A stretch of 64,000 nt of DNA from CAKVLS01 sp045651685 (GTDB lineage Bacteria; Bacillota; Clostridia; Christensenellales; UBA1242): positions 40,354-104,353 of the forward strand of contig JAZRSV010000019.1 in the NCBI GenBank assembly GCA_045651685.1, read 5' to 3'. The first letter of the stretch is position 1, and every line of letters begins with the position of its first letter. The notes beneath the pieces are model-generated. The model was not told the DNA's origin. It was given only the letters and a program-made list of their open reading frames with translations, and made no database searches. A program made the translations under genes and the position numbers. Below are positions 50,408 through 58,977 of the stretch, piece by piece.

Positions 50408-51974
50408 ATTTTGTAATTAGCTTAAAATAATCTTTTTCAAACTTGGTTGTAGATTTGTTTTCTTTAACATATCTGCGTTCTCTTTGTGACAATTCTTTGC
50501 TAGATAGGTCAACATTAATTTTGCCTTTGTTAAAGTCAATTTCTACTTGGTCGCCATCTTGAAGCAATCTTACAACACCATCTTCGCCATCAGGTTTTAC
50601 CATGCCTACAACTACAACTTTGGTTGGGTCTGGTATTTGACCGTCGGTTAATACTACATAGTTGTCTTCTAGTCCCATAGATTGTATAGCTAGGCAAGTT
50701 TGATTTACTGTGCTGCCACCGTATGTTTGAGTGTTGGCGCAGTTTTTTACAACTATAATTGTGTTGTTTGGTATTGCCTTTGACAAAACGCCTACACTAG
50801 CGCTATCATCATCGCTATAAACTCTTACGCTACCTACAAAAGACTCGATACCTCTAACAGCAAGGCTTTTTGCTATGCTATTTTTGCCGGCGATGTTGCC
50901 TTTTAGGTATATGTGAGAACATTTATAAATAGGAGCAAAAGCATCTGTTAGTTTTAGAGTTTTGTAGTTGTCACTAACAAGACCCTTGTAGCCTTTTACA
51001 GATTCATCCAAAAGTTTGTCTTTGGCAAGTGCTTTTAGCAATGCAAAAGTGCCACCCGCCGCCTTAAAGTCGCTTATAGTTTTTGATTGAGTATCAAAGT
51101 ATACATTAACACCTTTTGACATTGCTAGTATTTTGTCAAAGTTAAAGTCTAGGTCAAGCTCATTGCATAGGGTTGCTATGTGGGTGATAACTTGTGTACT
51201 GCCGCCTAGTGCATAGTTAATATTAATCATGTTGTTAACAACTTTTTTTGACAAAAGTTTTCTTACTGTTAAGTGGTCTTTTGTCATATTGACAATAGCT
51301 GTTGCTGTGTCTTGGCAAAGTTGTTCTCTTGCTATTGTGCTAGCTGCTACTGTGCTATTGCCAACAACGCTAAGGCCAGCACCTTCTAATACGATATTGA
51401 TAAGATTTGACACATTAAAGTCATTGCCTTCGCCGACATATTCTGCTTGGCTTTGTTCTTTTTCTTGAAGGTCAAATGTACTATTTTTGCCCAATGATAT
51501 ACTGCCAACAGTAGATAGTAGTTGATATAGTGTTGCGCCATCGCTGTTTTGAGAAGGACCTTCGCCAAAAACAATAGTAGGCAAGTTTACTCTAGCAGCA
51601 GCTTGCAAAAAGCCAACCTTGCTAGAAATACCTTTTGCGATAATAACCAAACCGTCAAAACTTTTTTCGGTTAACAATAGTTCTGCCATATTAGCAACTT
51701 GAGCGCGGTATATATCGATAAAGTTGTTTTCGGTAGTAAATTCTTTGTATCTATCACATAGGGTAGGTAGGGTTATAATTTCGGTTTCTACGCCTTGTTT
51801 TAAGATAGCATTTTGTACTTGATAAGCTAGCTTTAAGCTGTAGTTTCTTGCGCCAGAAAAGTTTTCTGTACTTACAAGTATGCCAATGCGTGCACCTTCG
51901 TTTAGTTTGCCCAAAGCACGCTCTTTGGCACGCTCTGCGATATTTTCGATGCTTTTTGCTTTTATCTTAATCAT
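50406..51974 (-). CDS. IlvD/Edd-family protein without Fe-S cysteines
   Basis: A 522-residue protein resembling dihydroxy-acid or phosphogluconate dehydratases along its length: A-R-I-G-I-L-V-S-T-E-N near the start, N-L-P-T-I-V-F-G-E-G-P, N-Y-A-L-G-G-S-T-Q-V-I-T-H for the A-x-G-G-S-T-N segment, and G-N-I-A-G-K, D-G-Q-I-P-D-P-T, L-L-Q-D-G-D at the C-terminus. Where C-D-K-x-x-P-G is expected it has S-S-K-V-G-F, and the C-P-x-x-G-x-C region reads E-G-N-D-F-N-V-S-N. D-G-I-A-M is also lost. Function unknown. AAGGAGA before ATG at 51974; an upstream frame to 52022 lies in the terminator. Confidence 0.7.
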   Translation of the reverse strand: MIKIKAKSIENIAERAKERALGKLNEGARIGILVSTENFSGARNYSLKLAYQVQNAILKQGVETEIITLPTLCDRYKEFTTENNFIDIYRAQVANMAELLLTEKSFDGLVIIAKGISSKVGFLQAAARVNLPTIVFGEGPSQNSDGATLYQLLSTVGSISLGKNSTFDLQEKEQSQAEYVGEGNDFNVSNLINIVLEGAGLSVVGNSTVAASTIAREQLCQDTATAIVNMTKDHLTVRKLLSKKVVNNMININYALGGSTQVITHIATLCNELDLDFNFDKILAMSKGVNVYFDTQSKTISDFKAAGGTFALLKALAKDKLLDESVKGYKGLVSDNYKTLKLTDAFAPIYKCSHIYLKGNIAGKNSIAKSLAVRGIESFVGSVRVYSDDDSASVGVLSKAIPNNTIIVVKNCANTQTYGGSTVNQTCLAIQSMGLEDNYVVLTDGQIPDPTKVVVVGMVKPDGEDGVVRLLQDGDQVEIDFNKGKINVDLSSKELSQRERRYVKENKSTTKFEKDYFKLITK

Positions 51975-51992
51975 AACCCGTATCTCCTTATT

Positions 51993-52036
51993 AAAAAAGG
52001 TATTTTCAAAACTTGTTAACAAATTTTCAAAATACC
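51993..52036 (-). terminator. Terminator of the SRP RNA gene
   Basis: A large inverted repeat (51999-52036): minus strand GGTATTTT...AAAATACC with nearly paired inner arms around TGTTAACA, then a run of six Ts. The ribosome site of the IlvD-like gene follows immediately. Confidence 0.8.
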
Positions 52037-52051
52037 CTCAATTATTTATAT

Positions 52052-52321
52052 TTGCTATGCATCCAATTTTGTAGAGAACACCTGAGTAGGTTTATAGTAC
52101 TCAAACTCCGCCAAAGCTTCCTTATGGCACATCATTAGATCTACTTAGTGCTGCTGCGGTCAGGCTCTGACACGGTTCATAGGTAACAATTGCATAAGAC
52201 CTTGACATCAACATTCAAAATACTATCTCTTGCTCAAATGTACTCTCCGAGAAAGGCATTCGACCCTGCTGTAGCGGCTTGCAGGTAGAGGGCACCGCTA
52301 GCTCCCCGTCTAGCATAGCAA
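52052..52321 (-). ncRNA. ffs: Large signal recognition particle RNA (with Alu domain)
   Basis: About 270 bases on the minus strand. Ends pair: TTGCTATGC (52321) with GCATAGCAA (52052). The Alu region has GGTGCCCTCTACC then GCTACAGCAGGGTCGAAT. The Ffh-binding domain IV has ACCGTGTCAG, ACCGCAGCAGCACTAAG. It is the long clostridial/bacillar type, not the short 4.5S form. Its own promoter and terminator flank it. Confidence 0.93.
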
Positions 52322-52325
52322 TAAC

Positions 52326-52354
52326 ATTATAATCAAAAAAAAATAATTTTGCAA
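52326..52354 (-). promoter_or_regulatory. SRP RNA promoter
   Basis: Minus strand: TTGCAA (52354-52349), 17-bp spacer, TATAAT (52331-52326). Start expected near 52319-52321. Confidence 0.8.
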
Positions 52355-52384
52355 CATTTATTTGTCAGTTATGTTGTAATTTGT

Positions 52385-52413
52385 TTGATAAAAAGCAATT
52401 ATTATGTTAAAAT
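52385..52413 (+). promoter_or_regulatory. Promoter of the HEPN-CBS gene
   Basis: TTGATA (52385-52390), 17-bp spacer, TAAAAT (52408-52413). Confidence 0.65.
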
Positions 52414-52463
52414 TCTCATATAGATAGTAAAAATATATCAAAATATATTTATAAGGGGTAGTT

Positions 52464-53195
52464 ATGGCAGAATCAAAAGCAAAAACCAATGCCGAAAGAT
52501 TTATCTTGGCGTATAACGAAATAGACTATTCTTTGCGCACAATTTATGGCTTTAAGCGTAGCCTTACTTTTTCTGATCTTATAAGAAAAGCAGTCACTCT
52601 AAATTCTGTTGTCAGAAAGTATGAAGAAGATTTGATAGACTACGGCAGATTGCGCAATTCTATCGTACATCGTAGCAACCCAAACTATATCATAGCAGAA
52701 CCTCATGACGAAGTTGTAGTCAATATCGAAAAAGTTGCAAGGTTGATATCAACACCACCTAGTGCACTAGAAGTTATTGGTACAAAAGATGTTATGTGTG
52801 AAGATGGCGATGCAAAAGTGACCGAAGCTCTAAAAAAACTTGCCGAAACAGGCTTTCTTAACTTGCCTATATACGAAGGCAACAAATTGCTTGGTGTAGC
52901 AACTGGTCGTGACTTGGTAAAAACCATAGGTCATCAAATAGCGCTTGGCAACGACATTACTGCTTATATCAACAATACACCTATCAAAGAGACTTTGTTT
53001 GACTACGGTGATGGCAAATACTTTAAGGTTGCTGATCGTGATATCACAGTAGAAAAAGCTCTAAACTTATTTTATGTAGAGCGCAAGCTTGGTATAATTT
53101 TGGTCACCGAAAATGGTAGCTATAACGAAAGACCAATTGGTATCATTACAACAGCAGATATTTTGGATATGAACCATATTTTAGAAAACTATTAA
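52464..53195 (+). CDS. HEPN-like domain fused to two CBS domains
   Basis: A 243-residue protein. Residues 1-80 are all-helical and end in R64-N-S-I-V-H69, an R-x4-H motif with the R-N-x-x-V-H form typical of HEPN domains. Residues about 105-165 and 175-240 look like a CBS pair (V-T-E-A-L-K-K-L, L-P-I-Y-E-G-N-K-L-L-G-V-A-T-G-R-D-L and the second repeat ending P-I-G-I-I-T-T-A-D-I). CBS pairs bind adenine nucleotides. It may be a nucleotide-regulated RNA-binding or RNase protein. Own promoter and terminator. Confidence 0.65.
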   Translation: MAESKAKTNAERFILAYNEIDYSLRTIYGFKRSLTFSDLIRKAVTLNSVVRKYEEDLIDYGRLRNSIVHRSNPNYIIAEPHDEVVVNIEKVARLISTPPSALEVIGTKDVMCEDGDAKVTEALKKLAETGFLNLPIYEGNKLLGVATGRDLVKTIGHQIALGNDITAYINNTPIKETLFDYGDGKYFKVADRDITVEKALNLFYVERKLGIILVTENGSYNERPIGIITTADILDMNHILENY

Positions 53196-53206
53196 TAAAC
53201 AACATC

Positions 53207-53238
53207 AAGACAAAGCAACTTGCTTTGTCTTATTTTTT
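53207..53238 (+). terminator. Terminator after the HEPN-CBS gene
   Basis: 11-bp stem AAGACAAAGCA/TGCTTTGTCTT, loop ACT, then ATTTTTT. Confidence 0.87.
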
Positions 53239-53250
53239 GCCTGCAAACCA

Positions 53251-53279
53251 TTGACAAAAGTTGTATAATGTACTACAAT
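53251..53279 (+). promoter_or_regulatory. ileS promoter
   Basis: TTGACA (53251-53256), 17-bp spacer, TACAAT (53274-53279). RNA starts about 300 bases before ileS, with the T-box between. Confidence 0.8.
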
Positions 53280-53285
53280 TTAGGC

Positions 53286-53539
53286 AGTTGAATATTTTGC
53301 GATGATTTGGGACAAGTCTTACAATGTCAATGCTTTTTCAGAGAGTCAACGGTTGGTGTGAGTTGATAGTAAATATTGCGAGGTATCACCCGATAGCAGT
53401 CTTTTCGAACTATAGTAAAAAAGACCGTTTGCTCTGCGTTATAAGAGCCGAATATGTTAGTATTTGTAAACTAAAATTTTCTTCACTCTTAAGTGGTAAC
53501 CTTTGTGTTCTTATGAGAATACAAGGGCTTTTTTTTATT
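53286..53539 (+). promoter_or_regulatory. Isoleucine T-box riboswitch
   Basis: Stem I landmarks AGAGAG (53339-53344) and GGTTGGTGTGA, likely specifier ATC at 53385-53387 (Ile), T-box-like GTGGTAACC (53493-53501), and a terminator: 12-bp stem CCTTTGTGTTCT/AGAATACAAGGG (53500-53511 with 53516-53527) and ten Ts. TGGT in the T-box would pair with the ACCA end of tRNA-Ile. Uncharged tRNA should permit read-through into ileS. The ORF at 53324-53572 lies inside it and is not coding. Confidence 0.85.
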
Positions 53540-53582
53540 AAAAACGCAAAATTCACTAAAATATTTTTTTAGAGAGGGAATT

Positions 53583-56500
53583 ATGAAAAAAGAATCTTCT
53601 ATGCCAAATTTTGTACAAATGGAAGAAGCTGTACTAAAACATTGGCAAGACAACAAATGTTTTGACAAACTTGTTGAAAAAAACAAAAACAATGCCCGTT
53701 ATCGCTTTTTGGATGGTCCAATAACAGCAAATAACAATATGGGTATACACCATGCTTTTGGTAGAACTCTAAAAGATTTGTACATCAAGTATCAATCTAT
53801 GCAAGGCAAATCTTGCTACTATCAAAACGGCTTTGATGCACATGGTACTCCAGTAGAAATAGCTGTAGAAAAACAACTAGGTCTAAATAGCAAAAAAGAC
53901 ATTGCAAAGTATGGTCTTGACAACTTTGTAGAAAATTGTATGCAAAGGGTTAGAGACTGTAGCAAACTTATCGAAAAGTCTAGTATCAGACTTGGCCAAT
54001 GGATGAATTGGGACAATAGCTACTATACCAACACTGACGAAAACATCACAGCTATATGGAACTTTTTGCAAGTTTGCCACAAAAATGGCTGGCTAGTAAA
54101 AGCTCAAAAACCAATACAATGGTGTCCTCGTTGTGGTACAAGTGTTAGTGAACACGAAATGACAGGTAGCTACAAAGATGTAGAGCATATTGCAGTATTC
54201 TTTAAGTGTCCTATACTAAACGAAGACAAATGTATTTTGGTTTGGACAACAACTCCTTGGACATTATCTTCAAATGTGGCAGTAGCTGTTAACCCTAATA
54301 ATATGTACTGCGAAGTAGAAGTAAAAAGCGACAAAAGACACCTAATAGTTGGTAAAGAAGCTATAAAAGTTCTTAAAGACGATGTTGTAAAGGTAGTAGC
54401 AGAGTTTAAGGGTGAAGCTTTACTTGGTAAAGAATACGAAACTTGCTTTAACGAACTTGCTATCCAAAACTTTACTCACAAAATTATCGCTTGGGACGAT
54501 GTAGAAGCTACCGAAGGTACTGGTGCTGTTCATATCGCACCTGGCTGTGGTGTAGAAGACTACGAACTTGGCAAAAAATACGGCCTAAAAGAAATTTGTC
54601 CTATAGACGAAGCTGGTGTAGTATTGCCAGAGTTTGGCGTACTAGCAGGCAAAACAACAGCAGAAGTAAGAGATGTTGTTTTTGACGAATTAAAAAATAG
54701 AAACAAACTATACTATACACACACTATCAAACATAGCTACCCAGTATGCTGGAGATGTAAAGAAGAAATAGTTGTTAGATTTATCGATGCTTGGTATATC
54801 AAGGTTGACGAAATCAGACCATTGCTTCTAAAAGCTATCGAAGAAGTAAAATTTGAACCAGAATATTTGCGCAAGCGTATGGTTGACTGGCTAAACAATA
54901 TGGGCGACTGGAACATTTCTCGTAGTCGTTTCTATGGTGTACCACTACCTTTCTATGTTTGCGACTGTGGACATATTCATGTTGTTGGCAGCAAAGAAGA
55001 ACTTGCAAAGATGTCTTCAGAACAAGAAGTAAAAAATATACCTCACTTGCACCGTCCATACATAGACAAAGTACAAATTACTTGTCCAAAATGTGGCAAG
55101 AAGGTTAGTCGTATAACCGAAGTTGGTGACTGCTGGCTTGATGCTGGTATCACACCATTTAGTACTAACAAATACTTTACAGATCGCAAATTCTGGGAAG
55201 AAAACTTCCCAAGCTCTGTTGTTATCGAGATGAGAGAGCAAATAAGACTATGGTTCTATTCACTATTATTTATGAGTGTAACTTTAACTGGCAAAGCTCC
55301 ATACGAAAAAATCGTTGGTCACGAAGCTGTTGTACAAGAAAGTGGTGCAAGATTTAGTAAGAGTGGCTATATGATTGAGTTTGGCGAATATGCTAACAAA
55401 TTAGGCGCAGATACAGCAAGATATTTGTTTGCTGGCACTCCACTTACTAGTGATGTAAGATTTGGTTATAACCTAGGCGAAGAAGCTAGACGCAAGATGC
55501 TTGGCTTCTGGAATGCTTATACATTCTTTAATACATATGCATGCATAGACAATCCAGACTTGGCTAACTTTAAGGTTGACTTTAACAATCTTAACAATTC
55601 TGACAAATGGTTGTTGCAAACTATCAACAACTTTGTAAAAGTTTCTACAAGCAACTATGACAATCACCGTTGCTACAATATAATAAAAGATTTTGAAGCA
55701 CTTGTTGACGACTTGTCAAACTTCTATATTCGTATCAACCGTAAGAGATTCTGGAAGTCTGACGACAAACAAGATCAAATGACAGCTTATTGGTGCTTGT
55801 ATACTGCTATCAAACATATAAGTGGCGTTATGGCTCCTATCGTACCATTTATGATGGAGCATATATGGCAAAATATGGTTAGAGAGATCGAACCAAACGC
55901 AGCAGAAAGTATTTTCTTAAGTACTTTCCCACAAGAGATAAAAGAAGTTAACTTTGGTGATATTATCGACAACGCAACTATCTGCCGTAACATTATTGCT
56001 ACAGCTCAAAGATTGCGCAACGAAAACCAAATCAAAGTTAAACAACCTCTAAAGACCCTTTATCTTGTAGCAGACGACAAGACATCTGCGGCAGCTCGCA
56101 TGTTTGAACAAGTTATCAAAGAAGAGCTTAACATCAAAGAACTTGTCTTCGAAAAAGACAATTCAAAGTTTAATGTAGCTTATCTTGGCATTAACTTTAG
56201 AACTGCAGGCGCAGTATTAAAACAAAATGTACAAAAACTAAAAACAACCTTGCAAGAATTGTCAGACGAACAAATGCAAGGTTTGGTAGAGCAATACAAT
56301 GCTGGCAAAGTTTCTGTTGGCGAATTTGCTGATTTGGACAAAGATGTATTTACTCTAAATTATAAAGCAAAGAGCGACTTTGTTATCGCTACCGAAAACA
56401 ACCAAACAGTTGTTCTTGACATAACAATAGACGAAAACTTAATGTTAGAAGGCTTATTTAGAGAGCTTGTTCGTGCAGCACAAGTATTGCGTAAAGAGGC

Positions 56501-56702
56501 TGACTTTAATATCGAACAACGCATCGCTTTGTCTCTAGAGACTTCTGGCGAAACTTTAACAAAAGTAGTAGATCTATACAAAGAACGCCTAATGCAAGAT
56601 TGTTTGGCAACAGACTATCAACAACAACTAAAAGATTCTGACATCACAAAAACTATAACAGTTGGTGATGAAGATATCACAATCAGCATGAAAGGACTAT
56701 AA
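53583..56702 (+). CDS. ileS: Isoleucyl-tRNA synthetase
   Basis: A 1039-residue class I enzyme. It has F-L-D-G-P-I-T-A-N-N and the HIGH-equivalent G-I-H-H (54-57), the editing domain with its central Thr/Asp-rich loop (W-T-T-T-P-W), metal-binding C-P-R-C-G and C-W-R-C-K sites, and R-F-S-K-S-G (about 590-595) for KMSKS. The P-I-T-A-N-N start marks the group of longer IleRS found in some Clostridia and Chloroflexi. Controlled by the T-box in front. AGAGAGGG precedes the ATG. Confidence 0.95.
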   Translation: MKKESSMPNFVQMEEAVLKHWQDNKCFDKLVEKNKNNARYRFLDGPITANNNMGIHHAFGRTLKDLYIKYQSMQGKSCYYQNGFDAHGTPVEIAVEKQLGLNSKKDIAKYGLDNFVENCMQRVRDCSKLIEKSSIRLGQWMNWDNSYYTNTDENITAIWNFLQVCHKNGWLVKAQKPIQWCPRCGTSVSEHEMTGSYKDVEHIAVFFKCPILNEDKCILVWTTTPWTLSSNVAVAVNPNNMYCEVEVKSDKRHLIVGKEAIKVLKDDVVKVVAEFKGEALLGKEYETCFNELAIQNFTHKIIAWDDVEATEGTGAVHIAPGCGVEDYELGKKYGLKEICPIDEAGVVLPEFGVLAGKTTAEVRDVVFDELKNRNKLYYTHTIKHSYPVCWRCKEEIVVRFIDAWYIKVDEIRPLLLKAIEEVKFEPEYLRKRMVDWLNNMGDWNISRSRFYGVPLPFYVCDCGHIHVVGSKEELAKMSSEQEVKNIPHLHRPYIDKVQITCPKCGKKVSRITEVGDCWLDAGITPFSTNKYFTDRKFWEENFPSSVVIEMREQIRLWFYSLLFMSVTLTGKAPYEKIVGHEAVVQESGARFSKSGYMIEFGEYANKLGADTARYLFAGTPLTSDVRFGYNLGEEARRKMLGFWNAYTFFNTYACIDNPDLANFKVDFNNLNNSDKWLLQTINNFVKVSTSNYDNHRCYNIIKDFEALVDDLSNFYIRINRKRFWKSDDKQDQMTAYWCLYTAIKHISGVMAPIVPFMMEHIWQNMVREIEPNAAESIFLSTFPQEIKEVNFGDIIDNATICRNIIATAQRLRNENQIKVKQPLKTLYLVADDKTSAAARMFEQVIKEELNIKELVFEKDNSKFNVAYLGINFRTAGAVLKQNVQKLKTTLQELSDEQMQGLVEQYNAGKVSVGEFADLDKDVFTLNYKAKSDFVIATENNQTVVLDITIDENLMLEGLFRELVRAAQVLRKEADFNIEQRIALSLETSGETLTKVVDLYKERLMQDCLATDYQQQLKDSDITKTITVGDEDITISMKGL

Positions 56703-56705
56703 GCC

Positions 56706-57227
56706 ATGCAAGAAAACTTACAAGACTATGTTTTAGAGTCTACTGATGTATTAGTCTTTCCGTTAGTTAGACAAGAAGTAGAACTTTTGCATGATAATAG
56801 CGTAGCATTTTCTGCTTATATCAAAGTATGGTATGATGGGGTTGATTACAAAAGTCAACCTTATCAAAAACTATACAACAAACAACTAAAAAAACTTGTT
56901 GACAATGACGATGAGTGGCTTTGGCATACTTTTTGGGTAATACTTTCTGTAAAAGATCGTACTATTGTTGGCTGTCTAAACTTTGACAAAAAGCCAACTA
57001 GCACTACATGCCAAATTAATTTTGATATCAATTCAAAATATGCAGATAACGATTATGCTATCAAAGGCCTTGCTTTGCTATCTAGATGGGCAATGCAACA
57101 GGGCATGACCAATGTTGTTGTAAAGACTGACAAAGACGACAACAGCAAAGCAAAGGTTTTGTTGGAGTGTGGTTTTAGCAAGTCAACAACAAATACACAA
57201 GATGTATACAAACTAAAATTAAAATAA
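56706..57227 (+). CDS. GNAT-like acetyltransferase-fold protein
   Basis: A 173-residue protein. W-V-I-L-S-V-K-D-R-T-I-V-G-C-L-N-F looks like GNAT strands 3-4; then G-L-A-L-L-S-R-W-A-M and V-V-V-K-T-D-K-D-D-N-S-K-A-K-V-L-L-E-C-G-F-S (the usual N-x-x-S-x-x-x-x-x-k-x-G-F). The R/Q-x-x-G-x-A motif of the acetyl-CoA loop is weak (D-Y-A-I-K-G). Three bases after ileS. Confidence 0.6.
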   Translation: MQENLQDYVLESTDVLVFPLVRQEVELLHDNSVAFSAYIKVWYDGVDYKSQPYQKLYNKQLKKLVDNDDEWLWHTFWVILSVKDRTIVGCLNFDKKPTSTTCQINFDINSKYADNDYAIKGLALLSRWAMQQGMTNVVVKTDKDDNSKAKVLLECGFSKSTTNTQDVYKLKLK

Positions 57228-57247
57228 TAAAGGAAAATTTTACATTG

Positions 57248-58102
57248 ATGAGATATAACAACGAGTGGAAAGATTATCAAGTTATAGCTACCTCTAATGG
57301 CGAAAAGTTGGAGAGATGGAAAGATGTAGTTTTGTTAAGACCAGATCCTCAAGTTATCTGGAAGGGACAAGACTTGTCTACCTACAAAGGTCTTAATGCT
57401 CATTATCATCGCATTGGTGGCGGTGGTGAGTGGAAATACCTTACTCGTATGCCTAACGAATGGGAAGTGTCTTGGCGTGATCTAAAGTTTAAGGTAAAAC
57501 CTATGGGCTTTAAGCATACAGGCCTTTTTCCAGAGCAAGCTACTAACTGGGCAACTATGATAGACCTTATCAAAGGGGCTAATAGACCTATTAATGTTCT
57601 TAATCTATTTGCTTATACTGGTGGTGCAACTGTAGCTTGTGCTTCTGCAGGAGCAAGCGTGACTCATGTTGATAGTGCAAAAAACATGGTTGAGCGTGCC
57701 GGCGAAAATGTTAGACTATCAGGCCTAGGAGATAGACCTGTTAGATATATCATTGATGATTGCAAAAAGTTTGTCACTAGAGAAATTAAGCGTGGCAAAA
57801 AATACGATGCTATTATTATGGACCCTCCAAGCTACGGCAGAGGTCCAACAGGCGAGATGTGGAAGATAGAAGAGCATTTGTATGATTTGGTACAACTATG
57901 CACACAAGTTTTAAGTGATAATCCTTTGTTTTTCCTTATCAATAGCTACACAACTGGTTTGCAACCAACAGTTATGCAAAGCATTCTTTGCAAAACGCTT
58001 AATGTTGCGCCAGACAAAGTAGACGCTTACGAAGTAGCATTGCCAACACAAGAAGGTATCTTTTTGCCATGTGGCTGCAGTGCTATGTATGTTAACAAAT
58101 AA
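57248..58102 (+). CDS. RlmK/RlmI-like SAM-dependent methyltransferase
   Basis: A 284-residue protein. SAM motif I is V-L-N-L-F-A-Y-T-G-G (around 118), then H-V-D-S-A-K, and D-P-P-S-Y-G-R-G with the catalytic-loop form N/D-P-P-Y/S. The R-x-x-x-x-W-K-G-Q start is of COG1092-like enzymes; the PUA domain of RlmI is absent. Probably methylates an RNA base. AAGGA lies 13 bases before ATG; a TTG at 57245 is an alternative start. Confidence 0.75.
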   Translation: MRYNNEWKDYQVIATSNGEKLERWKDVVLLRPDPQVIWKGQDLSTYKGLNAHYHRIGGGGEWKYLTRMPNEWEVSWRDLKFKVKPMGFKHTGLFPEQATNWATMIDLIKGANRPINVLNLFAYTGGATVACASAGASVTHVDSAKNMVERAGENVRLSGLGDRPVRYIIDDCKKFVTREIKRGKKYDAIIMDPPSYGRGPTGEMWKIEEHLYDLVQLCTQVLSDNPLFFLINSYTTGLQPTVMQSILCKTLNVAPDKVDAYEVALPTQEGIFLPCGCSAMYVNK

Positions 58103-58106
58103 TATA

Positions 58107-58137
58107 AAAAAGCAAGATATTTTATCTTGCTTTTTTT
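58107..58137 (+). terminator. Terminator after the methyltransferase
   Basis: 11-bp stem AAAGCAAGATA/TATCTTGCTTT, loop TTT, then Ts. Confidence 0.85.
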
Positions 58138-58196
58138 GTCGCTCTATATTATACTTATAGTGCATATAGGTTGATTAATTCAACTGGGAGAGAAAT

Positions 58197-58913
58197 ATGG
58201 ATAATGTAAATGTAATTTTTGAAGATAACCACTTATTAGTTGTTATCAAACCACAAAATATTCCTGTACAAGAAGATAGTAGCAAAGACAAAGATTTGCT
58301 TACTATGCTAAAAGAATATTTGGTAGAAAAATATAACAAACCAGGCAACGCATATCTTGGTCTAGTACATAGACTTGATAGACCTACAGGTGGTGTAATG
58401 GTATTTGCCAAAACATCTAAAGCTGCAGAAAGATTGTGTGACCAAATAAAAACAGGTGTGTTTGAAAAAACATACTTTACTGTTGTAAAAGGCACCCCAA
58501 GACTAAAACAAGCAAGACTTACTAACTATCTAAAGAAAGACGAAAAGAATAATAAAGTAGAAATCGCAACTCAATTAGAAAGTGGTAGCAAACTTGCAGT
58601 GCTAGATTATAAAACTTTGCAAAGTGCTAATGATTGTTCTTTGGTTAAGGTTAATTTGTTAACTGGTCGTAGCCATCAAATAAGAGTGCAAATGGCAGGT
58701 GTTGGTTGTCCTGTATATGGTGATCTAAAGTATGGCAACCCTAACGAAAAGTCAACTACAAAAATGGCTTTGTGGGCTACTGATCTTAAGTTTAATCACC
58801 CAATAACAAAACAAAGACTAACATTTAGAGTTTATCCACCAAAAGATCAATCTCCATGGAGCAACTTTGAGATAGATAGATTTTTAGAAACAAACACAAC
58901 AAGTCAATATTAA
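58197..58913 (+). CDS. RluA-family pseudouridine synthase
   Basis: A 238-residue protein. Catalytic Asp in H-R-L-D-R-P-T-G-G and the L-T-G-R-S-H-Q-I-R-V-Q-M motif. No S4 domain is present, so it is the short RluA-like form. Probably modifies a 23S rRNA or tRNA uridine; target unknown. GAGAG precedes the start. Convergent with the minus-strand gene beyond it. Confidence 0.9.
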   Translation: MDNVNVIFEDNHLLVVIKPQNIPVQEDSSKDKDLLTMLKEYLVEKYNKPGNAYLGLVHRLDRPTGGVMVFAKTSKAAERLCDQIKTGVFEKTYFTVVKGTPRLKQARLTNYLKKDEKNNKVEIATQLESGSKLAVLDYKTLQSANDCSLVKVNLLTGRSHQIRVQMAGVGCPVYGDLKYGNPNEKSTTKMALWATDLKFNHPITKQRLTFRVYPPKDQSPWSNFEIDRFLETNTTSQY

Positions 58914-58916
58914 AAT

Positions 58917-58951
58917 AAAAAAAGAATTGGTTATAACCAATTCTTTTTTTT
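58917..58951. terminator. Bidirectional palindromic terminator
   Basis: A perfect palindrome AAAGAATTGGTTA/TAACCAATTCTTT, flanked by A and T tracts on either side, between converging genes. Confidence 0.8.
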
Positions 58952-58977
58952 GTTTCAAATATTATCAATATATACAA

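Noticed and set aside
53324..53572. 82-residue plus ORF
   Set aside because: It lies inside the T-box riboswitch and its terminator.
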